DNA of 64,000 nt from an uncultured Eubacteriales bacterium (GTDB lineage: Bacteria > Bacillota > Clostridia > Christensenellales > CAG-917). How positions within the stretch are numbered: the first letter of the stretch is position 1; every line of letters begins with the position of its first letter. Below are positions 1 through 7,913 of this stretch, piece by piece. Location of the stretch: positions 45,020 to 109,019 of the forward strand of contig UQVO01000004.1 in assembly GCA_900544575.1 (NCBI GenBank), in the 5' to 3' direction. The notes beneath the pieces are model-generated. The model made no database searches. It was not told the DNA's origin and was given only the letters and a program-made list of their open reading frames with translations. The translations under genes and the position numbers were made by a program.

Positions 1-128
1 TTCGCGAGCAGCAGCACGTTCTCTCCCGCGTCTTTCCACGGAGTGACGGAATCGAGGTCGTAACGTGTCGTTTTGCACGCATAAACCGCTTTTTCCGTTT
101 CGGCAATGAGGTCGTCGTAAAGTTTCAT
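1..128 (-). CDS. Unknown protein, N-terminal 42 residues only (cut by window edge)
   Basis: Only the first 42 or so residues are inside the window; the protein begins MKLYDDLIAETEKAVYAC and continues past position 1. I do not recognise it. Its ATG (126-128) overlaps the TGA of the upstream small membrane gene in a TGATG junction, so the two are translationally coupled and it is the fourth gene of the CooC-like/ASKHA-activator operon. The activator in that operon usually serves an iron-sulfur 2-hydroxyacyl-CoA dehydratase or related double-cubane protein, so a partner of such an enzyme is possible, but nothing in the visible residues shows it. Confidence 0.7.
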   Translation of the reverse strand, partial: MKLYDDLIAETEKAVYACKTTRYDLDSVTPWKDAGENVLLLA

Positions 129-295
129 CAAAGTTTGTTGTCCCTCTTCATTTTGTCATAGTGCTTGCCGAGCAGCCTGTAAACCACGGATATGAGTTTC
201 ATATCGAGGTTGAAGAAATATATCGCGAAAAGCAGCAGAAATCCGCCCACTGCCACGCACGCAAGCACGATGAGAAGTATTGCCCACCATTCCAT
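128..295 (-). CDS. 55-aa single-pass membrane protein
   Basis: A 55-residue protein starting MEWWAILLIV. Residues 4-28 are a continuous hydrophobic segment, followed by a basic C-terminal tail (YRLLGKHYDKMKRDNKL), so by the positive-inside rule the tail should be cytoplasmic. Its ATG (293-295) overlaps the stop of the activator gene and its TGA (128-130) overlaps the next ATG, both as TGATG. Tight coupling on both sides argues that it is a real gene rather than a chance frame. Family unknown; it may tether the operon's redox proteins to the membrane (inference). Confidence 0.75.
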   Translation of the reverse strand: MEWWAILLIVLACVAVGGFLLLFAIYFFNLDMKLISVVYRLLGKHYDKMKRDNKL

Positions 296-1098
296 CAGCC
301 TACCTCCGCAAGTCCTTTCTGTCTGGCGTATTCGGCAGCGCCGAGCGCACCCATAAGCTGGGGGTCGGTTTTGAGCTCGATGACTTTGAGTTTGAGCACG
401 TGCTCTATCGCCTTTTTGAGCCCCTGGTTCTTTGCGCAGCCGCCCGTCAGCGTGATGCTGTCGGTCGCGCCCGCCTTTTTCGCCATCACGAAACATCTCT
501 TCGCGACCGCCATCTGTATGCCCGCCGCTATCTCGTCCATAGGCTTGCCTTCGCCGACGAGAGAGATGACTTCGCTCTCCGCAAACACCGTGCACTGCGC
601 GGTGATGGGGATTGTATTCTTCGCCGTCAGCGAAAGTGCGGAAAATTCGGGCAGCGTCATCTCGAAAGCGTTTGCCATCGCCTCGTAAAATCTGCCCGTT
701 CCCGCCGCGCACTTGTCGTTCATCGCGAAGTTTTTCACCGTGCCGTCCTCAGCAATGGCTATGCCCTTGACGTCCTGACCGCCGATGTCGATGATTGCCT
801 TGACGGTCGGGTCGGTGACGTGCACGCCCATTGCGTGACAGCTTATCTCCGAGATGTTCTCGTCCGCGAAAGGCACTTTGTTGCGCCCGTAGCCGGTGCC
901 GATGAGATAGGCAAGGTCCTTTGCCGAATTGAGCCCCGGCACCTTGTCTATCGCCGTTTGCAGAGCGAGCTCGGCGCTCTCCTGCGAGTTGATTTTGCTG
1001 CGGATTGTGCAGTCGGAAACGATTTTGCCGCCCTCATCCAGAATGACGCACTTGGTGTAAGTGGAACCGACGTCGCATCCGCCGAAATACTTTGCCAT
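295..1098 (-). CDS. BadF/BadG/BcrA/HgdC-type ASKHA ATPase, dehydratase activator
   Basis: 267 aa, the usual length for the 2-hydroxyacyl-CoA dehydratase activator family (HgdC-like, ASKHA fold). The N-terminal phosphate-binding motif is GCDVGSTYTK (residues 7-16). DIGGQD lies near 104, and the two cysteines that hold the inter-subunit [4Fe-4S] cluster in this family are visible as C130 (DKCAAGTGRF) and C169 (AQCTVF). TGGCAKN near 221 closes the nucleotide site. The known role is ATP-driven injection of a low-potential electron into a partner iron-sulfur enzyme. That partner is not in the window. RBS AGGAGGG lies just upstream (1104-1110). The gene is 16 bp downstream of the CooC-like gene and overlaps the small membrane gene. 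Confidence 0.9.
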   Translation of the reverse strand: MAKYFGGCDVGSTYTKCVILDEGGKIVSDCTIRSKINSQESAELALQTAIDKVPGLNSAKDLAYLIGTGYGRNKVPFADENISEISCHAMGVHVTDPTVKAIIDIGGQDVKGIAIAEDGTVKNFAMNDKCAAGTGRFYEAMANAFEMTLPEFSALSLTAKNTIPITAQCTVFAESEVISLVGEGKPMDEIAAGIQMAVAKRCFVMAKKAGATDSITLTGGCAKNQGLKKAIEHVLKLKVIELKTDPQLMGALGAAEYARQKGLAEVG

Positions 1099-1114
1099 AT
1101 ATTCCCTCCTTTGT

Positions 1115-1879
1115 TTACAATATTCCCGCCGCTTCGAGCGCTCTGCGCGCCCCCGCGACTATTTCGCTGTCATCCGGCAGTTCCATAAGACTCCTGCCCT
1201 CGGTGTCGAACCTCGACACGTTCGGGTCGCTGCCGATGTACGCATACGCAGTCAGCCCGCCGAGGTCGAGATATTTTTTCTGTTCGTCGTCGAGTATACG
1301 GTTGACGACGACGCCCGTTTTTTCGGGCGACATAAGCCTGTCCGCCACCTCTTTCACGGACGCGATGACCTGTCTGCCTTTTTTGCTGGGGTCGGTGACG
1401 AGAATGAGATGGGTCACCTTTTCCATAACGCGGCGGTTTATCTGCTCCACCCCCGCTTCGCCGTCGATGACGACGTAATCGAAATCTCCCGAAACCAGGG
1501 ATATGACCTCTTTGAGATAGCTGTTTATCTTGCAGTAGCAGCCCGCGGATTCGGGTCTTCCGACGGCGATGAAAGCGAATTTGTCCGTTTCGGTCATCGC
1601 GTCGAAAATTTTGTAACGCGCGTCGCCGAGCAGTTCAATCGCCGTGCGCGTGTCGCCCTCGTCGAGGGTTTCGACTATGCTGCGTCTGATGTCGTCAATC
1701 GTTGCCCTGACCTCCACACCGAGCGCGGTGGAAAGCCCCGTCGCGGGGTCGGCGTCGATTGCAAGCAGCCGTTTGTCGGGATACGCCTCCGCGATTATCT
1801 TCACCATCGCCGCGGACACGGAAGTTTTGCCCACTCCGCCCTTTCCGGCAACGGTGATTATCTTTGCGTTTTCTTTCAT
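1115..1879 (-). CDS. CooC/MinD-type P-loop ATPase
   Basis: 254 aa from the ATG at 1877-1879. I preferred this start to one 17 codons upstream because GAGGAG sits 8 bases before it and the protein then opens directly with the nucleotide-binding strand. Deviant Walker A GKGGVGKTS, then DADPATGLS and DYVVIDGEAGVEQ, are typical of CooC-like ATPases that load nickel or mature CODH-type and other metalloenzymes. It is first in an operon with an ASKHA dehydratase activator, which suggests maturation or reductive activation of one metalloenzyme. CODH itself is not in view, so 'CooC-like' describes the fold, not a proven CODH role. Confidence 0.85.
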   Translation of the reverse strand: MKENAKIITVAGKGGVGKTSVSAAMVKIIAEAYPDKRLLAIDADPATGLSTALGVEVRATIDDIRRSIVETLDEGDTRTAIELLGDARYKIFDAMTETDKFAFIAVGRPESAGCYCKINSYLKEVISLVSGDFDYVVIDGEAGVEQINRRVMEKVTHLILVTDPSKKGRQVIASVKEVADRLMSPEKTGVVVNRILDDEQKKYLDLGGLTAYAYIGSDPNVSRFDTEGRSLMELPDDSEIVAGARRALEAAGIL

Positions 1880-1901
1880 TTTCTCATCTCCTCGGTGAAA
1901 C

Positions 1902-1930
1902 ATTATATCAAACCCATTCGTTACAAACAA
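1902..1930 (-). promoter_or_regulatory. Predicted sigma-70 type promoter of the CooC-like/activator operon
   Basis: On the minus strand, TTGTTT (1925-1930), a 17-bp spacer and TATAAT (1902-1907), 23 bp upstream of the chosen ATG. The -10 is perfect and the -35 is weak. Confidence 0.5.
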
Positions 1931-2092
1931 TAACGATAAAAAAAGTTTCCGTTTGTGTTTGCGCTACAATTTCCGCATTATGTCGCGTTATCTCGTCTTA
2001 TCGAAAAATGCGTGCGCATAACGCGCGCACGCGCAACGCACCCACGCAAAAAAGTGACCCGACGATAACACTCCAAACGCGGAAAACAAAAA

Positions 2093-2112
2093 CCGCGCCC
2101 GAACGGGCGCGG
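2093..2112 (-). terminator. Rho-independent terminator after the SCIFF maturase
   Basis: CCGCGCCC (2093-2100) pairs with GGGCGCGG (2105-2112) around a 4-base loop and is followed on the minus strand by TTTTTG. It lies 16 bp past the maturase stop codon. Confidence 0.85.
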
Positions 2113-2127
2113 TGTGAAACTCTGCCG

Positions 2128-3516
2128 TCAATCCGTCTGACTGTCCGCCTTGCGGAGCATTTCCGCAGCTTTGACCGCAAGCGCGCACTCCATACGGCAA
2201 CGGAAAAGGTCGCAGCCGTATGCGTATATCCCGTTCACGTCGCCCGCGGCGTGCCAGGCGTTCGCCGCGCACCCGCCCGAGCAATAAAGCCTCGCCCAGC
2301 AGTCGTCGCATTCGGGTTTGGAATAGGCATTGCAGCGTTTGAAGGACGCGCGCACTTCTTTGCCGTGTTCGGAAATGCCGTCGAACACGTTCCCCATCTC
2401 GAAATCTTTCTCGCCGACAAACTGGTGACAGGGATAAAGCTCTCCCGTCGGAGTGACCGCAAGATACTCCGTCCCCGAACCGCACCCCGAAATACGTTTG
2501 TAAATACACGGTCCGTGTTCCAAATCGAGCATATAATGATAGAACACGAAAGGTGTATTTTTCTCATCACACTCTATCATCTTCTCCGCGAGAAGCTCGT
2601 ACTGCCGGTACACGATTTGTTTATCTTCCTTCCTCAGCGCATACGGAGAGTCGGAGGAACAGACGACGGGTTCCATACTCAGACGGTCAAACCCCAGACC
2701 GAGCATAACCTCGATGTCCTTCATAAAATCGGGATTGAGGTGCGTGAACGTGCCGCGGATGTAATAGTCCTTCTCGCCTCTCGCCTTCGCAAAGCGCTGA
2801 AACTTCGGGACAATGACGTCAAAGCTGCCCTTGCCGCCCGCCGTCTTGCGGAAACGGTCGTTCACCTCTTTTCTTCCGTCAAGACTCATCACGACATTGT
2901 CCATTTCGCGGTCGGCGAAATCAATCACGTCGTCGTCCACCAGCATCCCGTTGGTGGTCAGCGTGAAGCGGAAGTGCTTCCCGGTTTCCTTTTCTCTTTC
3001 ACGCGCGTATGCGGTGATGCGTTTTACGACATCGAAATTCATCAGCGGTTCGCCGCCGAAAAAGTCGACTTCGAGGTTGTGCCTGCTTCCCGAGTTTTCG
3101 ATGAGGAAGTCTATCGCGCGTTTGCCCACCTCGAAAGTCATAAGCGCGCGCTCGCCGTGATACTTCCCCTGGCTTGCGAAACAGTATTCGCAGTCCAGAT
3201 TGCAAGTGTGCGCAACGTGCAGGCACAGCGCCTTTACCACCGTCGAGCGTTTTGCAAGCGCGTCGACGTCGGGACGGAATTTGTCTTCCGAAAACAAAGT
3301 GCCCGCGGCAACGAGTGCGTCGACGTCCGCCATACATTCGCGCACGTCCTCTTCCGTCACTCCGTGCTTTGCCGCAACAGACCGCACCGTTTCTTCCCTG
3401 TCGCGTCTGCCGTATGCCGAAACCACGTCGTATGCGACGTCGTCCAGGACGTGCACCGACGCGCTTGCCGTATCAACGGCGACGTTTATTCCGCATCTTC
3501 TGAATGTGTGGACCAT
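2128..3516 (-). CDS. scfB: SCIFF peptide maturase, SPASM-domain radical SAM enzyme
   Basis: 462 aa. An N-terminal peptide-recognition region (about 1-95) is followed by the radical SAM core with CX3CX2C at C105, C109 and C112 (CNLDCEYC). The C-terminal SPASM region has many cysteines for auxiliary [4Fe-4S] clusters (CGSGTEYL, YPCHQF, CDDCWARLYCSGGC). Family members crosslink Cys to Thr in the 'six cysteines in forty-five residues' precursor, forming a thioether ranthipeptide. The precursor gene lies immediately upstream on the same strand, the universal arrangement in Clostridia. The hairpin between the genes is expected to keep enzyme expression below peptide expression. The ORF starts at the ATG at 3514-3516. 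Confidence 0.95.
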   Translation of the reverse strand: MVHTFRRCGINVAVDTASASVHVLDDVAYDVVSAYGRRDREETVRSVAAKHGVTEEDVRECMADVDALVAAGTLFSEDKFRPDVDALAKRSTVVKALCLHVAHTCNLDCEYCFASQGKYHGERALMTFEVGKRAIDFLIENSGSRHNLEVDFFGGEPLMNFDVVKRITAYAREREKETGKHFRFTLTTNGMLVDDDVIDFADREMDNVVMSLDGRKEVNDRFRKTAGGKGSFDVIVPKFQRFAKARGEKDYYIRGTFTHLNPDFMKDIEVMLGLGFDRLSMEPVVCSSDSPYALRKEDKQIVYRQYELLAEKMIECDEKNTPFVFYHYMLDLEHGPCIYKRISGCGSGTEYLAVTPTGELYPCHQFVGEKDFEMGNVFDGISEHGKEVRASFKRCNAYSKPECDDCWARLYCSGGCAANAWHAAGDVNGIYAYGCDLFRCRMECALAVKAAEMLRKADSQTD

Positions 3517-3532
3517 AAAGAACCGATAAAAA

Positions 3533-3552
3533 TCCGCCCGTCAGGGGGCGGA
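3533..3552 (-). terminator. Attenuator-type terminator between SCIFF peptide and maturase
   Basis: TCCGCCC (3533-3539) pairs with GGGCGGA (3546-3552). On the minus strand the hairpin is followed by TTTTTATCGG. It sits after the peptide stop and before the maturase start, so only read-through transcripts should make the maturase. Confidence 0.75.
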
Positions 3553-3584
3553 TAAGTTTCATCCTGCCGTGAGAGAAAAACCGC

Positions 3585-3731
3585 TCACTTGGCGGGCTTT
3601 TCGCACTTCTGGTTTGCTACGCCGCAGGAAGTCTTGCAGGCAGACTGGCAGGAGGTCTGGCATTCGCCGCAGCCGCCGTCTTTTCTGCTGGTTTCAAGGT
3701 TGCGCGTGTTCAGAGAAAGAATTCTTTTCAT
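3585..3731 (-). CDS. scfA: SCIFF ranthipeptide precursor (six-cysteine peptide)
   Basis: 48 aa beginning MKRILSLNTRN and ending KCEKPAK. The six cysteines at 21, 24, 28, 32, 36 and 43 include the CX3CX3CX3C core with intervening Thr/Ser residues; Thr is the known acceptor for thioether bonds in the studied clostridial homologue. The conserved SCIFF leader (KRI..L..) is present. A longer in-frame extension to 3890 overlaps the decarboxylase gene and has no RBS; the ATG at 3729-3731 has GGAG 8-12 bases upstream. A consensus promoter directly precedes it. The biological role of SCIFF products is still not firmly established. Confidence 0.95.
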   Translation of the reverse strand: MKRILSLNTRNLETSRKDGGCGECQTSCQSACKTSCGVANQKCEKPAK

Positions 3732-3761
3732 TTTTACGCTCCGAATTTGTTTTGTAAATTC

Positions 3762-3790
3762 ATTATACGTATGTGCGCGCGCTTTGTCAA
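3762..3790 (-). promoter_or_regulatory. Consensus promoter of the SCIFF operon
   Basis: Perfect TTGACA (minus strand, 3785-3790), a 17-bp spacer and perfect TATAAT (3762-3767). The -35 overlaps the last codons of the decarboxylase gene, so SCIFF is independently and strongly transcribed. Confidence 0.85.
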
Positions 3791-5259
3791 GAGAACGGAG
3801 CGTCGGCGGACAACGCGACGCGTATATATCCCTCCCGTCCGCCGTACGCGGCGACGGTTTCGCCGCCCGCAAGCCGCACGCTTTCGGCATACCGGACGCA
3901 GTTTTCCTCTATGCGCTCTCCGGGCAGAATTACGGGCACTCCCGGAGGATATGCCCACAGACTGTCCGCGCTCACTCTTCCGACAGCGCCGCGGAGAGAG
4001 ACAATCTCCGACGGACTACGCAGCGCTTCGCGCATTTCCGCCGCCTTCGCGCCGGGCGTCCAGGTGCCGCACCCTTTTGCGCCAACGGACAAATCCCTCC
4101 CGACGCCGTTTTTACCGCGCCCTTCCGCACGCGCGACTTCTTCGTCGTCCAACGCCGCGAGCGCGGAGAAAAGCCTTGCAAGACTTTCCGCGTCGTCCCC
4201 TGCCGTCACATAGGCAAGCGCGCCGTACGGAGCCGCGCTTTCAAGCTCCGTGCCGAACTCTGCACGCAAGCGTCTTTTCAGTTCAAATCCGCCGAAAGAA
4301 CAGTTTTTGCAATCGATATACACCTTTGACGGATCGGTTTTGAAAACTTCCGCAAATTTTTCACGTTCTCCGTCAAATACGCGGAGCCTCCCGAATGCGC
4401 GCGTGCGCTCACGGAAGAAGGCAAGCTCGCGCGCCAGCATATCCAACCTTTCCGCGCCTTTTTGTTCGAGGTAGTCCAACATCTTTTCGACGCCCGCCAT
4501 AAGGATATAGGAAGGGCTGCTCGTCACGAATGCGGACATCGCGGCGGACACCGCGGCGACGTCGACTCTGTCGCTCATAACGTGCACGAGCGCCGTCTGC
4601 GTCAGCGACGGCAGCGTTTTGTGCAGACTTGTCACCACGACGTCCGCGCCCGAATTCCCCGAAAACGCGTCGGACAATCCGAAGTGCGCGCCGTGCGCGG
4701 CGTCGAGTATTAGCACCGCACCTCTGGCGTGCGCCTGTTCCGCTATCGCCTCCGTGTCGCTCAACACGCCTTCGTATGTCGGAGAGGTGACGACGACTGC
4801 CTTACATCCCGTTTCGTCCAGCCGTTTCCCCACTTCCGCAGCCCCGACGCTGCCGAAAAAGCCGTATTCTCCGACAGTCGGCGGAATTACGTACTCCGTG
4901 CGCAGTCCGAGATATGACGCGGCGTTGAACACGGAGCGGTGACAGTTGCGCACCGCAAGCACTCCTCCGTTTCCGCACGCGGCAAGCACGGCGAATATCC
5001 CGCCCGTGCTGCCGTTGACGGACAGAAAGGTGCGTCGGCTGCCCCAAAGTTTTTCCGCGCGTCCGAGTATGCGGGCAATCACGCCCGCAGGCGCGTGCAG
5101 GTCGTCAAGCCCCTCTGTTTCGGTCGCGTCGAAAGCGCCGCCCGTTTCCCCGAGCCACGGAAATTCGCGCAAGTTGCGCTTGTGTCCCGGCATATGCATA
5201 GGCAGCACGTTTTCGGCGGAAAGCGCTTTCAGTTTTTCGTACAAAGAGTTTGTTTCCAA
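3787..5259 (-). CDS. Orn/Lys/Arg decarboxylase family PLP enzyme
   Basis: 490 aa, the same size as Gram-positive SpeA/Cad-like fold-type I basic amino-acid decarboxylases. The opening MHMPGHKR (21-28) is diagnostic of the family. STGG (84-87) binds the PLP phosphate, D186 and H189 lie in ILDAAHGAHFG, and K214 in SLHKT is the expected Schiff-base lysine. The C-terminal domain (about 385-490) has the Orn_DC_C-like YPPGVPV.LPGE motif. The only start that retains the conserved N-terminus is TTG at 5257-5259; no ATG or GTG is available upstream in frame. Substrate choice (Arg, Lys or Orn) cannot be read from the sequence. Probable role: polyamine synthesis. Confidence 0.9.
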   Translation of the reverse strand: METNSLYEKLKALSAENVLPMHMPGHKRNLREFPWLGETGGAFDATETEGLDDLHAPAGVIARILGRAEKLWGSRRTFLSVNGSTGGIFAVLAACGNGGVLAVRNCHRSVFNAASYLGLRTEYVIPPTVGEYGFFGSVGAAEVGKRLDETGCKAVVVTSPTYEGVLSDTEAIAEQAHARGAVLILDAAHGAHFGLSDAFSGNSGADVVVTSLHKTLPSLTQTALVHVMSDRVDVAAVSAAMSAFVTSSPSYILMAGVEKMLDYLEQKGAERLDMLARELAFFRERTRAFGRLRVFDGEREKFAEVFKTDPSKVYIDCKNCSFGGFELKRRLRAEFGTELESAAPYGALAYVTAGDDAESLARLFSALAALDDEEVARAEGRGKNGVGRDLSVGAKGCGTWTPGAKAAEMREALRSPSEIVSLRGAVGRVSADSLWAYPPGVPVILPGERIEENCVRYAESVRLAGGETVAAYGGREGYIRVALSADAPFS

Positions 5260-5329
5260 ATCCGAAGCGGCAGAAAGCCCTGCCGCGGCGGCATAACGCT
5301 CCGAAGTCCGTCGGACGTTTCGGGTCGGG

Positions 5330-5746
5330 TCATTCTCCGATGATTTTAATCATTATGCGCTTGTTGCGCATACCGTCGAATTCGCCGTAGAATATCTGCT
5401 CCCAGGTGCCGAAATCGAGTTTGCCGTCCGTGACCGCCACCACGACCTCGCGCCCCATTATCGTGCGTTTCAGATGAGCGTCCGCGTTGTCCTCGTAGCC
5501 GTTGTGCGCATACTGCGAATAGGGCTTTTCTGGCGCGAGCTTTTCCAGCCACTTCTCGAAATCGGAATGCAGTCCGCTTTCGTCGTCGTTGATGAACACG
5601 CTCGCGGTGATGTTCATCGCATTGACGAGCGCAAGCCCTTCCTTTATCCCCGACTCGCGGAGCGCCTCGCTCACCTGCGGCGTGATGTTGACGAACCCTC
5701 TGCGCGAAGGTATGTTGACGGTGAGAATTTTACGGTAACTTTTCAT
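5330..5746 (-). CDS. YjbQ family protein (UPF0047)
   Basis: 138 aa from the ATG at 5744-5746, which has GGGGAG upstream. The conserved family elements are present: [22 protein letters not shown] and the C-terminal [13 protein letters not shown]. The family is annotated as 'secondary thiamine-phosphate synthase' because some members complement thiE mutants; its physiological role is uncertain. It lies 70 bp upstream of the decarboxylase on the same strand, so co-transcription is likely, but I see no functional link. Confidence 0.9.
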   Translation of the reverse strand: MKSYRKILTVNIPSRRGFVNITPQVSEALRESGIKEGLALVNAMNITASVFINDDESGLHSDFEKWLEKLAPEKPYSQYAHNGYEDNADAHLKRTIMGREVVVAVTDGKLDFGTWEQIFYGEFDGMRNKRIMIKIIGE

Positions 5747-5882
5747 AGCTCTCCCCGCCGCTTGCCGTATGCGCAAGCGGCAAAGCACACCCGCGCCCTC
5801 CGCAAAATCGCAAAAGCGCGGTTGTGCAATATGTTTTGTTTCGTTAAACTTGCCGTGCGGCGGTTTTCGCCGTTTTCCGAAG

Positions 5883-6323
5883 TTACAGCACGGTGACCGT
5901 GCCGTCCTCTTCGACCTTTACAGTATCCCCCGTTTTCACGGTTTCGAGGAACTCGTCGCCGAGCATATCTATCGCGATTACGTTGCTCTCTTCCCACACT
6001 TTCGCCAGCACGATACCGCTTGCCGCAAGGCTGTCGATGTGCTTGGAAAACAGGAAACAGGCGGGATTTATCTTCATCGCGCACACCGTCTGTATGACCA
6101 GCCCGCCCGTTGTCGAACCTATCGTCACGGGCAGGCACAACGCTTTGCCCGTGATGTTTTTGCCGAAGATGTCGGGATTGTTCTGGTCGGACACAATCAC
6201 TTCCTGCTTGCCCGCCATTGCGCTCTTCTGGAATGTCGCGAGCGTGTTCACTCCCGCGTGAGATACGACCGCTTCACCCTGCCAATTTCCGCCTGCTATG
6301 ACTCTGCCTTTGAACCGTTTCAT
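5883..6323 (-). CDS. Aconitase X small (swivel) subunit
   Basis: 146 aa with the DUF126/AcnX swivelling beta-alpha domain: FKGRVIAGG near the start, [13 protein letters not shown], then [10 protein letters not shown], whose serine is the conserved catalytic serine of this family. The ATG at 6321-6323 overlaps the stop of the large-subunit gene (TGATG); a second ATG one codon upstream is also possible, with GAGGAGG in front. AcnX hydro-lyases are either split, as here, or fused. Known activities are cis-3-hydroxy-L-proline dehydratase in bacteria and phosphomevalonate dehydratase in archaea; the sequence alone does not tell which applies. Confidence 0.88.
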   Translation of the reverse strand: MKRFKGRVIAGGNWQGEAVVSHAGVNTLATFQKSAMAGKQEVIVSDQNNPDIFGKNITGKALCLPVTIGSTTGGLVIQTVCAMKINPACFLFSKHIDSLAASGIVLAKVWEESNVIAIDMLGDEFLETVKTGDTVKVEEDGTVTVL

Positions 6324-7615
6324 CATCTCACCTCCTCGCCCGCGATAACGCGGAGAATGTCTGCGTCCTTATAGTAACGCGACACGGAATAAGTGCGCAG
6401 TTTGTTGCTGTTGGTTGCGATGGGCGTACTCTTTGTCAGCGGATTGTTGGTGTACATCAGCGGACATATGCTCGTCAGCGTGGCGCCCGTCGCGGTGAGC
6501 GAAGAGTGATATTCCGACTTCCTGAACTTTTCCGCGACATACGGGCTGGCGCAAAGCACGGTGCGCACGGCGACTTTCTTTCTGCCCGCTTTTTTCAACT
6601 CGGAGCAGATATCCTTCGTCCACTTGACAAGCTGCGAATAAGTCAGGTGCGGACAGCCTATGAAACAAAGTTTCGCCCGAGCGTCCTTGTTTTTCCACAT
6701 CACGGGGTATGAGCGGTAGACGCGCTCCAGCTCCGCGTCGTCAATGATGTACGTCTGCGCGTCGGGAGCGATGAGGCTCTCGCCGAGTTCTTTCGCTTCG
6801 GGCGTCAGACCGTCGATATGATACAGACCGACCGCGCCGTTGCTTGCCGTCGCCGCGCCGAAATCTTTGAGGTAGGCCGTCGCGTCGTCCGTCAATTCGT
6901 TCCCGATAAATCTGTCCAGCCCGTAGACGTACGGCACATCCTCGACCACTTTCATACCTATCGCGCTGCCGAGGACTTGCGCTTCGGGCTTTTTGGATGT
7001 TTTCACATACACTTTCCACGTCGCCTTCCTGCCCTCGTCCGTGAGCAGACCGAAGTACGGCACATATCCCACTATCGAGCCGAACAGGTCGAGCATACCG
7101 CTGTTGCGGTTGCAGCGCGCGCCGAGCACGGAGTTTGCGTACACGACGGCAGACGACTCCGCCCACGACAGCACATCGCCCTTTTTCGGGACGTTGCCCA
7201 TTTCGGCAAGGTAACAGGTGCAGGAGAACGCGTCCTTGTCGCGCAGCCCGACCTTTAAGAGCTGCTCCTCGTAGCGCTCCTGTTCAGAATACATAATCTT
7301 GCTGAAAACAAGTTTGTTGAGCGGGTTGCACCTGACGTTTTCGTAATCGATGGGGCGCGGGTCCACCGTGAAACCGCCCTCCGCTTTCAGACCCGCGGCG
7401 ATAAGCTCGTCCATAGTCCTGAAAAGCGGTTTGAGCAGTCCGATGCCGAAGCTCGTGACCAGGTGTCCCTGCGGATGGGTGACGGGCACGAGTTTTTCCG
7501 CCCCGAAGACGTCGCCGAAAAGCACGAGGGTCTTCATAACCTTCGCCATCACTTCGCCGCGCTCTCCGTCGAGGATTTTTTTCTGCTCCTCCGTGAGTTG
7601 CATCTTGTATTCCAT
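6323..7615 (-). CDS. Aconitase X catalytic (large) subunit
   Basis: 430 aa, DUF521/AcnX family. The hallmark stretch ESSAVVYANSVLGARCNR (about 158-175) is intact, followed by GLLTDEGRKA. Candidate iron-sulfur ligands are in DAFSCTCY, FIGCPHL and TSICPLMYTNN. The enzyme pairs with the downstream small subunit to form a heterodimeric hydro-lyase. Start ATG at 7613-7615 has GGGGG six bases upstream; an internal Met4 codons later is also possible. A promoter with 17-bp spacing precedes it. No proline, mevalonate or transporter genes are adjacent, so the substrate remains open. Confidence 0.88.
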   Translation of the reverse strand: MEYKMQLTEEQKKILDGERGEVMAKVMKTLVLFGDVFGAEKLVPVTHPQGHLVTSFGIGLLKPLFRTMDELIAAGLKAEGGFTVDPRPIDYENVRCNPLNKLVFSKIMYSEQERYEEQLLKVGLRDKDAFSCTCYLAEMGNVPKKGDVLSWAESSAVVYANSVLGARCNRNSGMLDLFGSIVGYVPYFGLLTDEGRKATWKVYVKTSKKPEAQVLGSAIGMKVVEDVPYVYGLDRFIGNELTDDATAYLKDFGAATASNGAVGLYHIDGLTPEAKELGESLIAPDAQTYIIDDAELERVYRSYPVMWKNKDARAKLCFIGCPHLTYSQLVKWTKDICSELKKAGRKKVAVRTVLCASPYVAEKFRKSEYHSSLTATGATLTSICPLMYTNNPLTKSTPIATNSNKLRTYSVSRYYKDADILRVIAGEEVR

Positions 7616-7663
7616 ATTTCCCCCTTTGCGCGCGCGTTACGCGGCGCGGTATTGTACAATTGT

Positions 7664-7692
7664 ATTATCGCACATTCCGCGCGCCGTTTCAA
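7664..7692 (-). promoter_or_regulatory. Predicted promoter of the aconitase X operon
   Basis: Minus strand TTGAAA (7687-7692), 17-bp spacer, GATAAT (7664-7669). A TTGTACAAT palindrome lies just downstream and could be an operator. Confidence 0.6.
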
Positions 7693-7854
7693 GACCCGAT
7701 TTCGCGGCGAAACGGTGCGGACATATCCCGAAACGTCACTTCGGAAGCGATTGTGCGTTCGACCCGACGGCACGGCAAGAAACCGAACTTTCCCTTTCGC
7801 AAACGCGCACTGCTTACGCCCGTGCATACGGCAGGCGCAAGACATAAAAACACA

Positions 7855-7885
7855 AAACCGCCGATTTTGACGAAAACGGCGGTTT
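7855..7885 (-). terminator. Terminator after metH
   Basis: AAACCGCCG (7855-7863) pairs with CGGCGGTTT (7877-7885), with an inner TTTT/AAAA extension of the stem, then a T-rich tail on the minus strand. Located 29 bp past the metH stop. Confidence 0.8.
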
Positions 7886-7913
7886 AACAAATCAAAACGG
7901 ACGATAAAAACGC

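Noticed and set aside
5769-6374. Open frames antisense to the aconitase X small subunit
   Set aside because: Shadow of the real gene; the conserved GSTTGG motif and translational coupling fix the minus-strand frame.
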